Shown here in pieces: positions 43,443-51,013 of a stretch of 54,952 bases of DNA (position 1 is its first letter; every line of letters starts with the position of its first letter). Source of the stretch: an uncultured Gemmatimonadota bacterium (GTDB taxonomy: Bacteria > Gemmatimonadota > Gemmatimonadetes > Gemmatimonadales > Gemmatimonadaceae); the NCBI GenBank assembly GCA_902825965.1, contig CADEDA010000001.1:426550-481501 (forward strand). Reading direction: 5' to 3'. The translations under genes and the position numbers were made by a program. The notes below the pieces were generated by a model, which saw only the letters and a program-made list of their open reading frames with translations, ran no database searches and had not been told where the DNA came from.

Positions 43443-44229
43443 GGGACGGCGCGGTGAGCGTGAGGAGCAAGGAGCAGCAGGTCACCGCCCCCTCGGCCTT
43501 GGCGAGTTCGTCCGCCGGTACCGGATGCACCTGATACCCACGGGCTCCCAACAAAGTACACGTCTGCACGTGCTCGGCGGACATGACCAGTGCGGTCCCG
43601 ATGCGCAGCACGTTGGCGGCCGCCGGTTCGTCCGGGGCGATGCGGACCGTGCGGAGCGGCGCGAAGTCCGCCGGGTCCACCCACTCCGGGTTCAGCAGCA
43701 CCGTGTCGTCGTTGAGGGCGGTGGCCGCACTCTTGAGGTGCAGGCAGCCGGTGACCGCGACCGGGACGACCTCGTAGCCGTGCATCGCGAGCAACCCCGC
43801 GAGTTGCGCGATGCCCGCCTCGTTGCTGCGCGGCGTGCGGCCCACGAAGACCCGCCGCCCGACCACACACACGTCGCCGCCGTCCAGCGTGCCCGGGGCG
43901 CGGATCTCCGCGAGCGGCCGATGTGCCACGAGTGCCGCGCGCACGGCCGGCAGCTCACCACGGCGCGAAGCGGCGCCGGGTCGCGTGAGCACCGCGAGTT
44001 CATCGAACACCACGGCCGTGTCCTCGATGAACACGCTGTCGGGATGCGCGGGCGCGGGGGCGACCCGCTCGACGCGGACGCCGATCGTGCGCAGCAGCGC
44101 CTCATACGCGGCGTGCTGCTGCTCGGCGCGCGCGACATCGATTGGCGTGCGCGCGAGGTGCGTGAGCTCGCACTCGACGATGCGCGGCGAGACGGCCCGG
44201 GTGAGGGCGAGCAGGGTCGGCGTGGTCAT
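43435..44229 (-). CDS. Dimethylarginine dimethylaminohydrolase (DDAH)-like amidinohydrolase
   Basis: 264 aa, the length of bacterial DDAH. The amidinotransferase-superfamily catalytic set is present: DSVFIEDTAVV (Asp/Glu), GCLHLKSA (His) and the nucleophile in EGAVTCCSLLL (Cys251). DDAH converts N-methylated arginines to citrulline plus mono- or dimethylamine; related arginine deiminases give ammonia instead. It lies 9 nt downstream of the IclR gene and overlaps the TPR gene, so it is co-transcribed with the regulator that faces the aminotransferase/Fe-S flavoprotein operon. Dimethylamine would be a plausible substrate for that flavoprotein (inference). Confidence 0.88.
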   Translation of the reverse strand: MTTPTLLALTRAVSPRIVECELTHLARTPIDVARAEQQHAAYEALLRTIGVRVERVAPAPAHPDSVFIEDTAVVFDELAVLTRPGAASRRGELPAVRAALVAHRPLAEIRAPGTLDGGDVCVVGRRVFVGRTPRSNEAGIAQLAGLLAMHGYEVVPVAVTGCLHLKSAATALNDDTVLLNPEWVDPADFAPLRTVRIAPDEPAAANVLRIGTALVMSAEHVQTCTLLGARGYQVHPVPADELAKAEGAVTCCSLLLTLTAPSRV

Positions 44230-44238
44230 GGGCCGGTG

Positions 44239-45099
44239 CTAGCGTGGCGTGCGGGACGTGGGGCGCGCCTCGACCCGCACGGCGGGCCGCGAGGCGGGGT
44301 TGGCCGCGAGCCAGGCCGTCATGACCTGTGAGGCGGTCGCGCGGAGGGCGGGCAGGATGGTGCGCTGCACGCGCTCGCGCGCATCGGCGCGGAACGGCAT
44401 GCCCACGTTGAGCGCCGCCACGGTGACGCCGGCGCCATCGCGGATGGGGACCGAGATCGAACAGAGTCCGATCTCGAGCTCCTGCTCGACATAGGCGTAC
44501 CCCTCGGCCCGCACCTGCCGGATGATGCGCTCCAGCGCGTCGCGGTCGGTCACCGTGTACGGCGTGATGGCCGCGAACCTGCGCCCGGCGAGCCAGGCGT
44601 GCAGCGCGGCATCATCGAGTCCGCCCAGCAGCACGCGACCCATGGACGCACAGAACGCCGGCAGCCGCGCCCCGACGCCGAGCGCCACGGTCATCACCTT
44701 GCGCACGGTGATGCGCTGCACGTAGACGATGTCGCGCCCGTCGAGTACGGCGAGCGAGCAGCTCTCGCCGACGTGGTCTGCCAGCGCGCGCATGAACGGG
44801 TGGGCGAGTTCGGGCAGCGTGAGCGAGGCGAGGTAGCGGTAGCCGAGGTCGAGCACGCGCGGCGTGAGATGGAAGCGGCGGTCACGACGCGCCACGTAGC
44901 CCAGGTGCTCGAGTGTGTGCAGCAGGCGTCGCACGACGGCGCGGGCGAGTCCGACGTGGTCGGCCAGCTCCGAGAGGGTCATCTCGGGGCGGTCGCGGTC
45001 GAAGGCGCGGATGACGTCGAGTCCGCGCGAGAGGGTCTGGACGAAGTCGGGGCTGTCCTCGAACCGGGCCTGTCCCGGCAGGGCGGAGCGCGTGGGCAT
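44239..45099 (-). CDS. IclR-family regulator (PcaR/PobR-like branch)
   Basis: 286 aa. N-terminal winged helix (VQTLSRGLDVIRAFDRDRPEMTLSELADHVGLARAVVRRLLHTLEHLGYV) and C-terminal IclR effector domain (SCSLAVLDGRDIVYVQRI, LPAFCASMGRVLL, YAYVEQELEIGLCSISVPIRD). Such regulators control catabolic operons and are often both activators and self-repressors. ATG at 45099; a TTGCGA-N17-TAGGAT promoter 7 nt before it overlaps the palindrome at 45128-45142, so autorepression is predicted. DDAH follows after 9 nt. Confidence 0.93.
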   Translation of the reverse strand: MPTRSALPGQARFEDSPDFVQTLSRGLDVIRAFDRDRPEMTLSELADHVGLARAVVRRLLHTLEHLGYVARRDRRFHLTPRVLDLGYRYLASLTLPELAHPFMRALADHVGESCSLAVLDGRDIVYVQRITVRKVMTVALGVGARLPAFCASMGRVLLGGLDDAALHAWLAGRRFAAITPYTVTDRDALERIIRQVRAEGYAYVEQELEIGLCSISVPIRDGAGVTVAALNVGMPFRADARERVQRTILPALRATASQVMTAWLAANPASRPAVRVEARPTSRTPR

Positions 45100-45106
45100 G
45101 GCGGCA

Positions 45107-45135
45107 ATCCTAGCCCCGGCCTCCGGGGTTCGCAA
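45107..45135 (-). promoter_or_regulatory. Promoter of the iclR/DDAH operon
   Basis: On the minus strand: TTGCGA -35 (45130-45135), 17-nt spacer, TAGGAT -10 (45107-45112), 7 nt before the IclR ATG, so a leaderless or near-leaderless transcript. The -35 lies inside the GTTCGC-AAT-GCGAAC palindrome. Confidence 0.6.
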
Positions 45136-45142
45136 TGCGAAC
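45128..45142. promoter_or_regulatory. IclR operator: perfect palindrome
   Basis: GTTCGC-AAT-GCGAAC in the 85-bp gap between the divergent iclR and aminotransferase genes, of the form recognised by IclR-family proteins (GTTCG half-sites in PcaR/PobR-type sites). It covers the iclR -35 and is centred about 50 bp upstream of the aminotransferase start, a position suited to activation of that operon. Confidence 0.7.
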
Positions 45143-45172
45143 GCTCGTGCGCGGGACGAACGGGACGACCGA

Positions 45173-45178
45173 TATTCT
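45173..45178 (+). promoter_or_regulatory. Candidate leaderless promoter of the aminotransferase operon (-10 TATTCT)
   Basis: TATTCT ends 6 nt before the ATG at 45185. The -35 position (45150-45155, CGCGGG) does not match consensus, which would fit a promoter that depends on an activator such as the divergent IclR protein. Confidence 0.5.
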
Positions 45179-45184
45179 ATATCA

Positions 45185-46510
45185 ATGGCGACGCGCCCCG
45201 AACGCGACACGGTGCTCCACTCCTGGACCGTCCAGGCCCGATGGGACGCACCGACCGTCGTCGGCGCCAGCGGTGCCTACTTCGTCCTCGCCGATGGACG
45301 CCGGATCCTCGACTTCTCGAGTCAGTCCGAGTGCTCCAACCTCGGCCACCAGCATCCGGCGGTCGTCGCCGCCATCAAGGCCCAGGCTGACCGGCTCTGC
45401 TACATCGCCAACGCCTGGGGCGCCGAGCCGCGCGCCGCACTCGCGGACCGCCTGCTCGAGCGCAGCGGATTCCAAGGCGGACGCGTCTTCTTCACGCTCG
45501 GCGGTGCCGACGCGAACGAACATGCCGTGAAGTTCGCGCGCCTCGCCCGCGGCCTGCCCCTCGGCCGCGTGTTCACGCGCGATCGCTCCTACCATGGCGC
45601 GACCTATGCCACCATGGCGCTCTCCGGCGACGCCCGCAGCGGCGACGCCGCACGCCCCGCCGCGTACGGCGTCGAGCATGTCCCGCCGCCCTACGCGTAC
45701 CGCTGCCCCTGGGACAGCCGCGACGCCGAGGACTGCGGGCGCCGCGCGGCGGAGTACGTCACGCAGCGCATCAAGGCGCACGGCGCGGCGCAGGTTGCCG
45801 CAGTGCTCATGGAGCCGAATGCCGGCACCAACGGCATCGTCGCGCCGGACTCGTACTGGCCCGCCTTGCGCGCGGGCACCCGGGCGCACGGTGTGCTGCT
45901 CATCGCGGACGAGGTGATGAGCGGATTCGGGCGCTGCGGCGAATGGTTCGCCTGGCAGCGGTACGGCGACGCCGGTCGTCCGGACGTGATGACGCTGGCC
46001 AAGGGACTCACCGGCGCGCACCTGCCGCTCGGGGCGGTGGTGCTCTCGGCCGAGGTCGCGGCGGCGCTCGAGCACGAGATGCTCCAGACAGGGCTCACGT
46101 ACTGCGGACATCCCTTGTCCTGCGCCGCCGGCCTTGCCGCGGTGGAGGCGTACGCGGCTGAGGATCTCATCACCCGCTCGCGGACGCTGGGGCGCGAGAT
46201 GTTCACGACGCTGCAACTGCTGCAGGAGCGGCATCGCGTGATCGGGGAGGTGCGCGGCGGGCATGGCCTGTTCGCGGTGGTGGAGCTCGTGCGCGACCGC
46301 GCGACGCGCGAACCGCTGGCACCCTGGCCGCAGCTGGCGCCGGCCCTCGCCGCCCTGCTCCGCGATGCGCTGGACGCCGGCGTCTCGCTCGCCGCGCGCG
46401 GGAACTTGCTCCTGCTCGCGCCGCCGCTCATCATCGAGGAGCGGGCGCTCGCGGACACGCTCGGCCTGCTCGACCGCCTGCTCGCGCGCCACTTCCCCTC
46501 CCGGTCCTGA
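45185..46510 (+). CDS. Class III aminotransferase, first of the IclR-linked operon
   Basis: 441 aa PLP enzyme, omega-aminotransferase fold. Visible: FFTLGGADANEHAVKFAR (phosphate/PLP loop), RDRSYHGATYATMALSGD, AVLMEPNAGTNG, LIADEVMSGFGRCG (PLP-pairing Asp) and TLAKGLTGAHLPLGAV with the Schiff-base Lys. Overall it resembles taurine/beta-alanine:pyruvate and alanine-glyoxylate 2-type transaminases, but the substrate cannot be read from sequence. Gap of 7 nt to the ALDH homologue. The start is probably leaderless. Confidence 0.92.
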   Translation: MATRPERDTVLHSWTVQARWDAPTVVGASGAYFVLADGRRILDFSSQSECSNLGHQHPAVVAAIKAQADRLCYIANAWGAEPRAALADRLLERSGFQGGRVFFTLGGADANEHAVKFARLARGLPLGRVFTRDRSYHGATYATMALSGDARSGDAARPAAYGVEHVPPPYAYRCPWDSRDAEDCGRRAAEYVTQRIKAHGAAQVAAVLMEPNAGTNGIVAPDSYWPALRAGTRAHGVLLIADEVMSGFGRCGEWFAWQRYGDAGRPDVMTLAKGLTGAHLPLGAVVLSAEVAAALEHEMLQTGLTYCGHPLSCAAGLAAVEAYAAEDLITRSRTLGREMFTTLQLLQERHRVIGEVRGGHGLFAVVELVRDRATREPLAPWPQLAPALAALLRDALDAGVSLAARGNLLLLAPPLIIEERALADTLGLLDRLLARHFPSRS

Positions 46511-46517
46511 GGCTCCC

Positions 46518-48086
46518 ATGAGCGTCTCCCGGCTCTACTCGTCGTTGATCGACCTGCCCGAGGCGCGGCACGTGGAGTTCGACGCGGCGCTGGCCCGGAT
46601 GAAGGAGCGGATGGGCGAGACGCATGCGCTGCACATCGGCGGCGGCGACATCCTCTCGCGCCACGCACGCGCCAAGCACTCGCCGATCGACCGTGGCCTG
46701 GTGCTCGGGCACTTCGGTGCCGCCACGGAGCATGAGGTGCACCTCGCGATGGCCGCGGCCGCCGGAGCGTATCCCTGGTGGCGCCGCACGCCGGCGACGG
46801 AACGCATCGCCCTGCTGCGTCGCGTCGCGGCGCTCATCGAGGAGCGGCGTGCGGACTTCGCGGCGGTGCTCTCCATGGAAGTCGGGAAGAACCGCGCCGA
46901 GGCCCTCGGCGAGGCGCACGAGGCGGCGGAGTTCTTCTCGACGTACTGCGACGAGTGGGAGCGCAACGACGGTGTGCTGTACGACCTCCCCAGCGGACCG
47001 TCGCTCGGCGCGCACACGCACAGCCGGCGCGTGCTCAAGCCCTACGGCCCGTGGGTGGTGCTCGCCTCCTTCAACTTCCCGCTCGCGTTGCTGGCCGGCC
47101 CGAGTGCGGCGGCCCTGCTCGCCGGCAACACGGTGGTGGCGAAGGGTGCGGTCGACACGCCGTGGAGCGGACGATTGCTCGCGGACGTGTTCCGCGACGC
47201 GGGCGCACCGCCGGGCGTGTTCAACTACCTGAGTGGGGCCTCCGGCGACATGGGCGACGCGCTGCTGCAGCATCCATCGCTCGGCGGCCTCACCATCACC
47301 GCGTCGCAGGGCACCGGCCTGGAGATCATGCGCAAGGTCGGCGGTGCGGCGCACCTGCGGCCCTGCGTCGCGGAACTGGGCGGCCTGAACGCCTGTGTGG
47401 TCACCGCCAACGCGGACGTCGAGCGCGCCGTGATGGGCATCCTGCACTCCGCGTTCGGGATGTCGGGCCAGAAGCATTCCTCGCTCTCGCACCTCTATGT
47501 GCACGGCACCGTCGCGCAGCGGGTGGTCGACCTCCTGGTGAGCCGCATCAAGCTCATGCCGATCGGCGATCCCACCAAGCGCGGCAACTACCTCGGGCCG
47601 GTGACCAAGTCGAGCTCCTATTCGGACTACCGCACCTTCATCCATGAGCTGCGCGAACACGGGTCGCACGTGCTCGTGGGCGGCGAGGTGTTGACCGAGC
47701 GGGGACTGGGCCACGGCCAGTTCGTGGCGCCCACGCTGGCGGAGGCGCCACTCGGGCACCCGCTCTGGAAGACGGAGATGTTCCTGCCGATCCTGCTCGT
47801 GCACCGCGTGCCCTCGCTCGAGGACGCGACCCAGCTCATGAACGCGCAGCCGTCAGGCCTCACGGCCGGCATCTACGGCGACAAGGAGGAGGTCGCCTGG
47901 TTCTTCGAGCACGTGGATGCGGGCCTCGTGTACGCCAACCGCCAGCTGGGCTCCGCGTCCGGGACCTGGCCGGGCTACCACCCGATCAGCGGCTGGAAGG
48001 ATTCCGACGCGTCGGGCAAGACGATGGGCCCGTTCAACTACCTGGCGCAGTACCTCCGCGAGCAGTCGCAGACCTCGGTCGAGTGA
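46518..48086 (+). CDS. Aldehyde dehydrogenase homologue with catalytic Cys replaced by His
   Basis: 522 aa, P5C-dehydrogenase/PaaN-like ALDH fold. NAD-site features are kept: SFNFPLALLAG (oxyanion Asn), NTVVAKGAVDTPWSG (Lys) and VAELGGLNACVV (general-base Glu). But the nucleophile motif that reads GQKCSA in relatives is GQKHSS; His320 is encoded by CAT at 47475-47477, two base changes from a Cys codon. The protein is otherwise full length and uninterrupted, so it is not an obvious pseudogene. It may bind aldehyde/NAD non-covalently, catalyse another reaction, or be structural. Between the aminotransferase and CoA-transferase genes; the stop overlaps the next GTG by 4 nt. Confidence 0.9.
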   Translation: MSVSRLYSSLIDLPEARHVEFDAALARMKERMGETHALHIGGGDILSRHARAKHSPIDRGLVLGHFGAATEHEVHLAMAAAAGAYPWWRRTPATERIALLRRVAALIEERRADFAAVLSMEVGKNRAEALGEAHEAAEFFSTYCDEWERNDGVLYDLPSGPSLGAHTHSRRVLKPYGPWVVLASFNFPLALLAGPSAAALLAGNTVVAKGAVDTPWSGRLLADVFRDAGAPPGVFNYLSGASGDMGDALLQHPSLGGLTITASQGTGLEIMRKVGGAAHLRPCVAELGGLNACVVTANADVERAVMGILHSAFGMSGQKHSSLSHLYVHGTVAQRVVDLLVSRIKLMPIGDPTKRGNYLGPVTKSSSYSDYRTFIHELREHGSHVLVGGEVLTERGLGHGQFVAPTLAEAPLGHPLWKTEMFLPILLVHRVPSLEDATQLMNAQPSGLTAGIYGDKEEVAWFFEHVDAGLVYANRQLGSASGTWPGYHPISGWKDSDASGKTMGPFNYLAQYLREQSQTSVE

Positions 48087-48937
48087 GGCCGCCGCTCCTC
48101 TCCCTCCGTGAGGCCATCGCGACCCATGTCCGGGACGGGGCGCAGGTCGCGCTCGAGGGATTCACGCACCTCATCCCGTTCGCCGCCGGGCACGAGATCA
48201 TCCGGCAGCGCCGTCGTGACCTCACGCTGCTGCGGATGACCCCGGACCTCATCTACGACCAGATGATCGGCATGGGTTGCGCCCGCGCGCTGGTGTTCTC
48301 CTGGGGCGGCAATCCCGGCGTCGGCTCGCTGCACCGCCTGCGCGACGCGGTGGAGCACGGCTGGCCGCACACGCTCGAGCTCGACGAGCAGACGCACGCC
48401 GCCATGGCCGCGCGCTACTGCGCCGGCGCCAGCGGCCTGCCGTTCGCGGTGCTGCGCGCCGCGACCGACACCGACCTGCGCCGCGCGAACACCGCTCACA
48501 GCGCCGCGGTCGCCTGCCCCTTCACCGGCGAGATCCTCACCGCCGTGCGCGCGCTCACGCCCGACGTGACCATCCTCCACGCGCAACGGGCGGACCACGA
48601 CGGCAACGTCCTCATGGAGGGCATCGTGGGCGCGAGCCGCGAGGCCGCACTCGCCGCGCGTACGCTGCTCGTCACCGTGGAGGAGATCGTGCCCGCACTC
48701 GGCGCTGGTCCCAACGCGTACGTGATCCCGGGATGGCAGATCGCCGCGATCGCCCACGTCCCCGGCGGCGCCTACCCCTCGTACGCGCTCGGGCACTACG
48801 AACGCGACAACCGCTTCTACCAGGACTGGGACGGCATCGCACGCACACGCGACTCCTTCCTCGCCTGGATGACGCAGCACGTGCTCGGCAGCGCCGACCA
48901 CGCCGCGTTCCTGCGCAGCCTCGGGGTGGCCGCGTGA
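48083..48937 (+). CDS. CoA-transferase subunit A (glutaconate/3-oxoadipate type)
   Basis: 284 aa. Strong family blocks: EGFTHLIPFAAGHEIIRQ, LLRMTPDLIYDQMIGMGCARALVFSWGGNPGVGSLHRLRDAVEHGWPHTLE (the CatI/glutaconate CoA-transferase A signature) and HAQRADHDGNVLMEGIVG. With the next gene it forms an alpha2beta2 enzyme moving CoA between carboxylic acids. IpdA-type ring hydrolases share this fold, so hydrolysis is an alternative. GTG start overlapping the ALDH-homologue stop; the stop overlaps subunit B. Confidence 0.92.
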   Translation: MRPPLLSLREAIATHVRDGAQVALEGFTHLIPFAAGHEIIRQRRRDLTLLRMTPDLIYDQMIGMGCARALVFSWGGNPGVGSLHRLRDAVEHGWPHTLELDEQTHAAMAARYCAGASGLPFAVLRAATDTDLRRANTAHSAAVACPFTGEILTAVRALTPDVTILHAQRADHDGNVLMEGIVGASREAALAARTLLVTVEEIVPALGAGPNAYVIPGWQIAAIAHVPGGAYPSYALGHYERDNRFYQDWDGIARTRDSFLAWMTQHVLGSADHAAFLRSLGVAA

Positions 48938-49683
48938 CCGCACCGGCCTACAGCGCCGACGAGATGATGACGGTCGCCGCGGCGCGGCGCCTGCGCGACG
49001 GGGCGGTGTGCTTCGTCGGCATCGGACTCCCCAGCGCGGCCTGCAACCTGGCCCGCCTCACCCACGCGCCGGACCTCGTGCTCATCTACGAGTCCGGCAC
49101 CGTCGGCACGCGACCCACGGTGCTGCCGCTCTCCATCGGTGACGGCGAGCTCGCGAGCACGGCGACCAGCGTGATCCCGCTGCCGGAGATCTTCGCACAC
49201 TACCTCCAACGCGGCCGCGTCGATGTCGGCTTCCTCGGTGCGGCCCAACTCGACCGCCTCGGCCGGCTGAACAGCACTGCCATCGGCCCCTATGCCAAGC
49301 CCAGCGTGCGGCTGCCGGGGTCGGGCGGTGCGCCCGAGATCGGTGCCGCCGCGCGCGAGGTGTTCGTGGTGATGAAGCAGAGCGCCCGGACCTTCGTCGA
49401 GCGCCTCGACTTCGTGACGACGCGGGCGCGCCCGGCCGCCGTCATCACCGACCTCGGCGTGCTCGAGCCCGATCCGCACTCGCGGGAACTCCGCGTCTGC
49501 GCCACCTTCGCGGGCGTGACGGTGGACCAGATGCGCGCCGAATGCGGTTGGCCGTTGCAGGCCGCAGCCACGGTGCAGCGCATCACCCCGCCGACGGACC
49601 ATGAACTCGAGGTCCTGCGGGCCCTCGGGGCGCGCACCGCCGCCGCGCACGGTCGCCCCGTCCGCATCTCCCTCCCCACCTGA
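48934..49683 (+). CDS. CoA-transferase subunit B (glutaconate/3-oxoadipate type)
   Basis: 249 aa. The likely catalytic Glu53 lies in LIYESGTVG, the position of the glutamyl-CoA residue in glutaconate CoA-transferase. FVGIGLPSAACNLA at the N-terminus and VDVGFLGAAQLDRLGRLNSTAIG are typical. Retention of the Glu favours true CoA transfer over the hydrolase activity of IpdB-like relatives. GTG start with 4-nt overlap to subunit A. It implies that the pathway passes through a free carboxylic acid that needs activation. Confidence 0.92.
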   Translation: MTAPAYSADEMMTVAAARRLRDGAVCFVGIGLPSAACNLARLTHAPDLVLIYESGTVGTRPTVLPLSIGDGELASTATSVIPLPEIFAHYLQRGRVDVGFLGAAQLDRLGRLNSTAIGPYAKPSVRLPGSGGAPEIGAAAREVFVVMKQSARTFVERLDFVTTRARPAAVITDLGVLEPDPHSRELRVCATFAGVTVDQMRAECGWPLQAAATVQRITPPTDHELEVLRALGARTAAAHGRPVRISLPT

Positions 49684-49690
49684 TCCACCC

Positions 49691-51013
49691 ATGCCCACGC
49701 CGCACCGCAAGACCGCGCTGCCCGGCCCCAACGCGCTGGCGATGATCGCCCGCGACGCCGCGGTCATCTCGCCCTCGTATCCGCGCGACTACCCGTTCGT
49801 GATGTCGCACGGGCGCGGCGCCGAGGTGTGGGACGTGGACGGGAACCGCTTCCTGGATTTCGCGGCGGGGATCGCGGTCTGCGCCACCGGCCACGCACAC
49901 CCCGAGGTGGTCCGTGCGATCACCGAGGCCGCGCAGGGGTTCCTGCATATCTCCAGCGACTACTGGCACGAGCGCCAGGTGCGGCTGGGCGAGCGCATCC
50001 GCGACCTCAAGCCGATGGGCGATGTCCCGGTGCTCAGCTTCATGTGCCAGAGCGGCACCGAGAGCGTGGAGGGTGCGCTCAAGCTCGCGCGCTACGTCAC
50101 CGGGCGGCAGCGCTTCATCGGATTCCTCGGCGGGTTCCATGGACGCACCATGGGCGCGCTGGCCTTCACCTCGAGCAAGTACACGCAGCAGGCAGGGTTC
50201 TTCCCGACCATGCCCGGCGTCACGCACGTGCCGTATCCCAACAACTACCGACCGATCTTCGCGGGCGCGGACCAGGGCCAGGCGGTGCTCGACTACATCG
50301 AGCACGTGCTCTTCCAGCACAACGTCCCGGCCCGGGAGGTCGCGGGGATCCTCGTGGAACCCGTGCAGGGCGAAGGCGGATACCTCGTGCCGCCCGCCGG
50401 CTTCCTCGAGGGCCTGCGGGCCCTCTGCGACCGGCATGGCATCCTGCTGATCTTCGACGAGGTGCAATCCGGCGTGGGACGCACCGGCCGGATGTTCGCG
50501 GCCCACCACACGGGCGTGGTGCCCGACATCATGACCCTCGCCAAGGGCCTCGGCAGCGGCATGCCGATCGGCCTGGTCGTCGCGCAGAAGCGGCACATGG
50601 AGCTGTGGAAGCGCGGTGCCCACGGCAACACCTACGGCGGCAACCCGGTGTGCTGCGCCGCGGCCATCGCCACGCTCGACCTCGTGGAGCGCGAGTACAT
50701 GGCGAACGCGGCGAGCGTCGGGCAGTACTTCATGGAGCGCTTGCGCGAATGGCAGCAGCGCCGGCCGCAGATCGGCGAGGTCCGTGGGCTGGGCCTGATG
50801 ATCGGACTCGAACTCGTGCAGGGCGCGGGCGACCGCACCCCGGCACGCGAGCTCTGCGATGCCCTCATCACGCGTGCGTACCACAACGGGCTCCTGCTGC
50901 TCTCCTGCGGCGTGAGCACCGTGCGCTTCATGCCCCCGCTGCTCATCACACGTGCCGACGTGGACGAGGCGATGGCGATCCTCGACCAGAGCCTCACCGA
51001 GGCCCTGCGATGA
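49691..51013 (+). CDS. Class III aminotransferase (GABA/ornithine type)
   Basis: 440 aa. Visible: DGNRFLDFAAGIAVCATGHAHP, QSGTESVEGALKLAR (PLP phosphate), GGFHGRTMGAL, VEPVQGEGGYLVPP, FDEVQSGVGRTG (Asp) and TLAKGLGSGMPIGLV (Lys). Closest in style to 4-aminobutyrate and archaeal-type ornithine aminotransferases, so a distal (omega or delta) amino group is a likely target. Together with the first aminotransferase it suggests removal of two different amino groups from one substrate. The stop overlaps the permease start (ATGA). Confidence 0.92.
   Translation: MPTPHRKTALPGPNALAMIARDAAVISPSYPRDYPFVMSHGRGAEVWDVDGNRFLDFAAGIAVCATGHAHPEVVRAITEAAQGFLHISSDYWHERQVRLGERIRDLKPMGDVPVLSFMCQSGTESVEGALKLARYVTGRQRFIGFLGGFHGRTMGALAFTSSKYTQQAGFFPTMPGVTHVPYPNNYRPIFAGADQGQAVLDYIEHVLFQHNVPAREVAGILVEPVQGEGGYLVPPAGFLEGLRALCDRHGILLIFDEVQSGVGRTGRMFAAHHTGVVPDIMTLAKGLGSGMPIGLVVAQKRHMELWKRGAHGNTYGGNPVCCAAAIATLDLVEREYMANAASVGQYFMERLREWQQRRPQIGEVRGLGLMIGLELVQGAGDRTPARELCDALITRAYHNGLLLLSCGVSTVRFMPPLLITRADVDEAMAILDQSLTEALR

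Noticed and set aside
46518-48086. Calling the ALDH homologue a pseudogene because the catalytic Cys is missing
   Set aside because: Frame is open over 522 codons, other active-site residues are kept and both ends are tightly coupled to neighbours, so selection for function is more likely.
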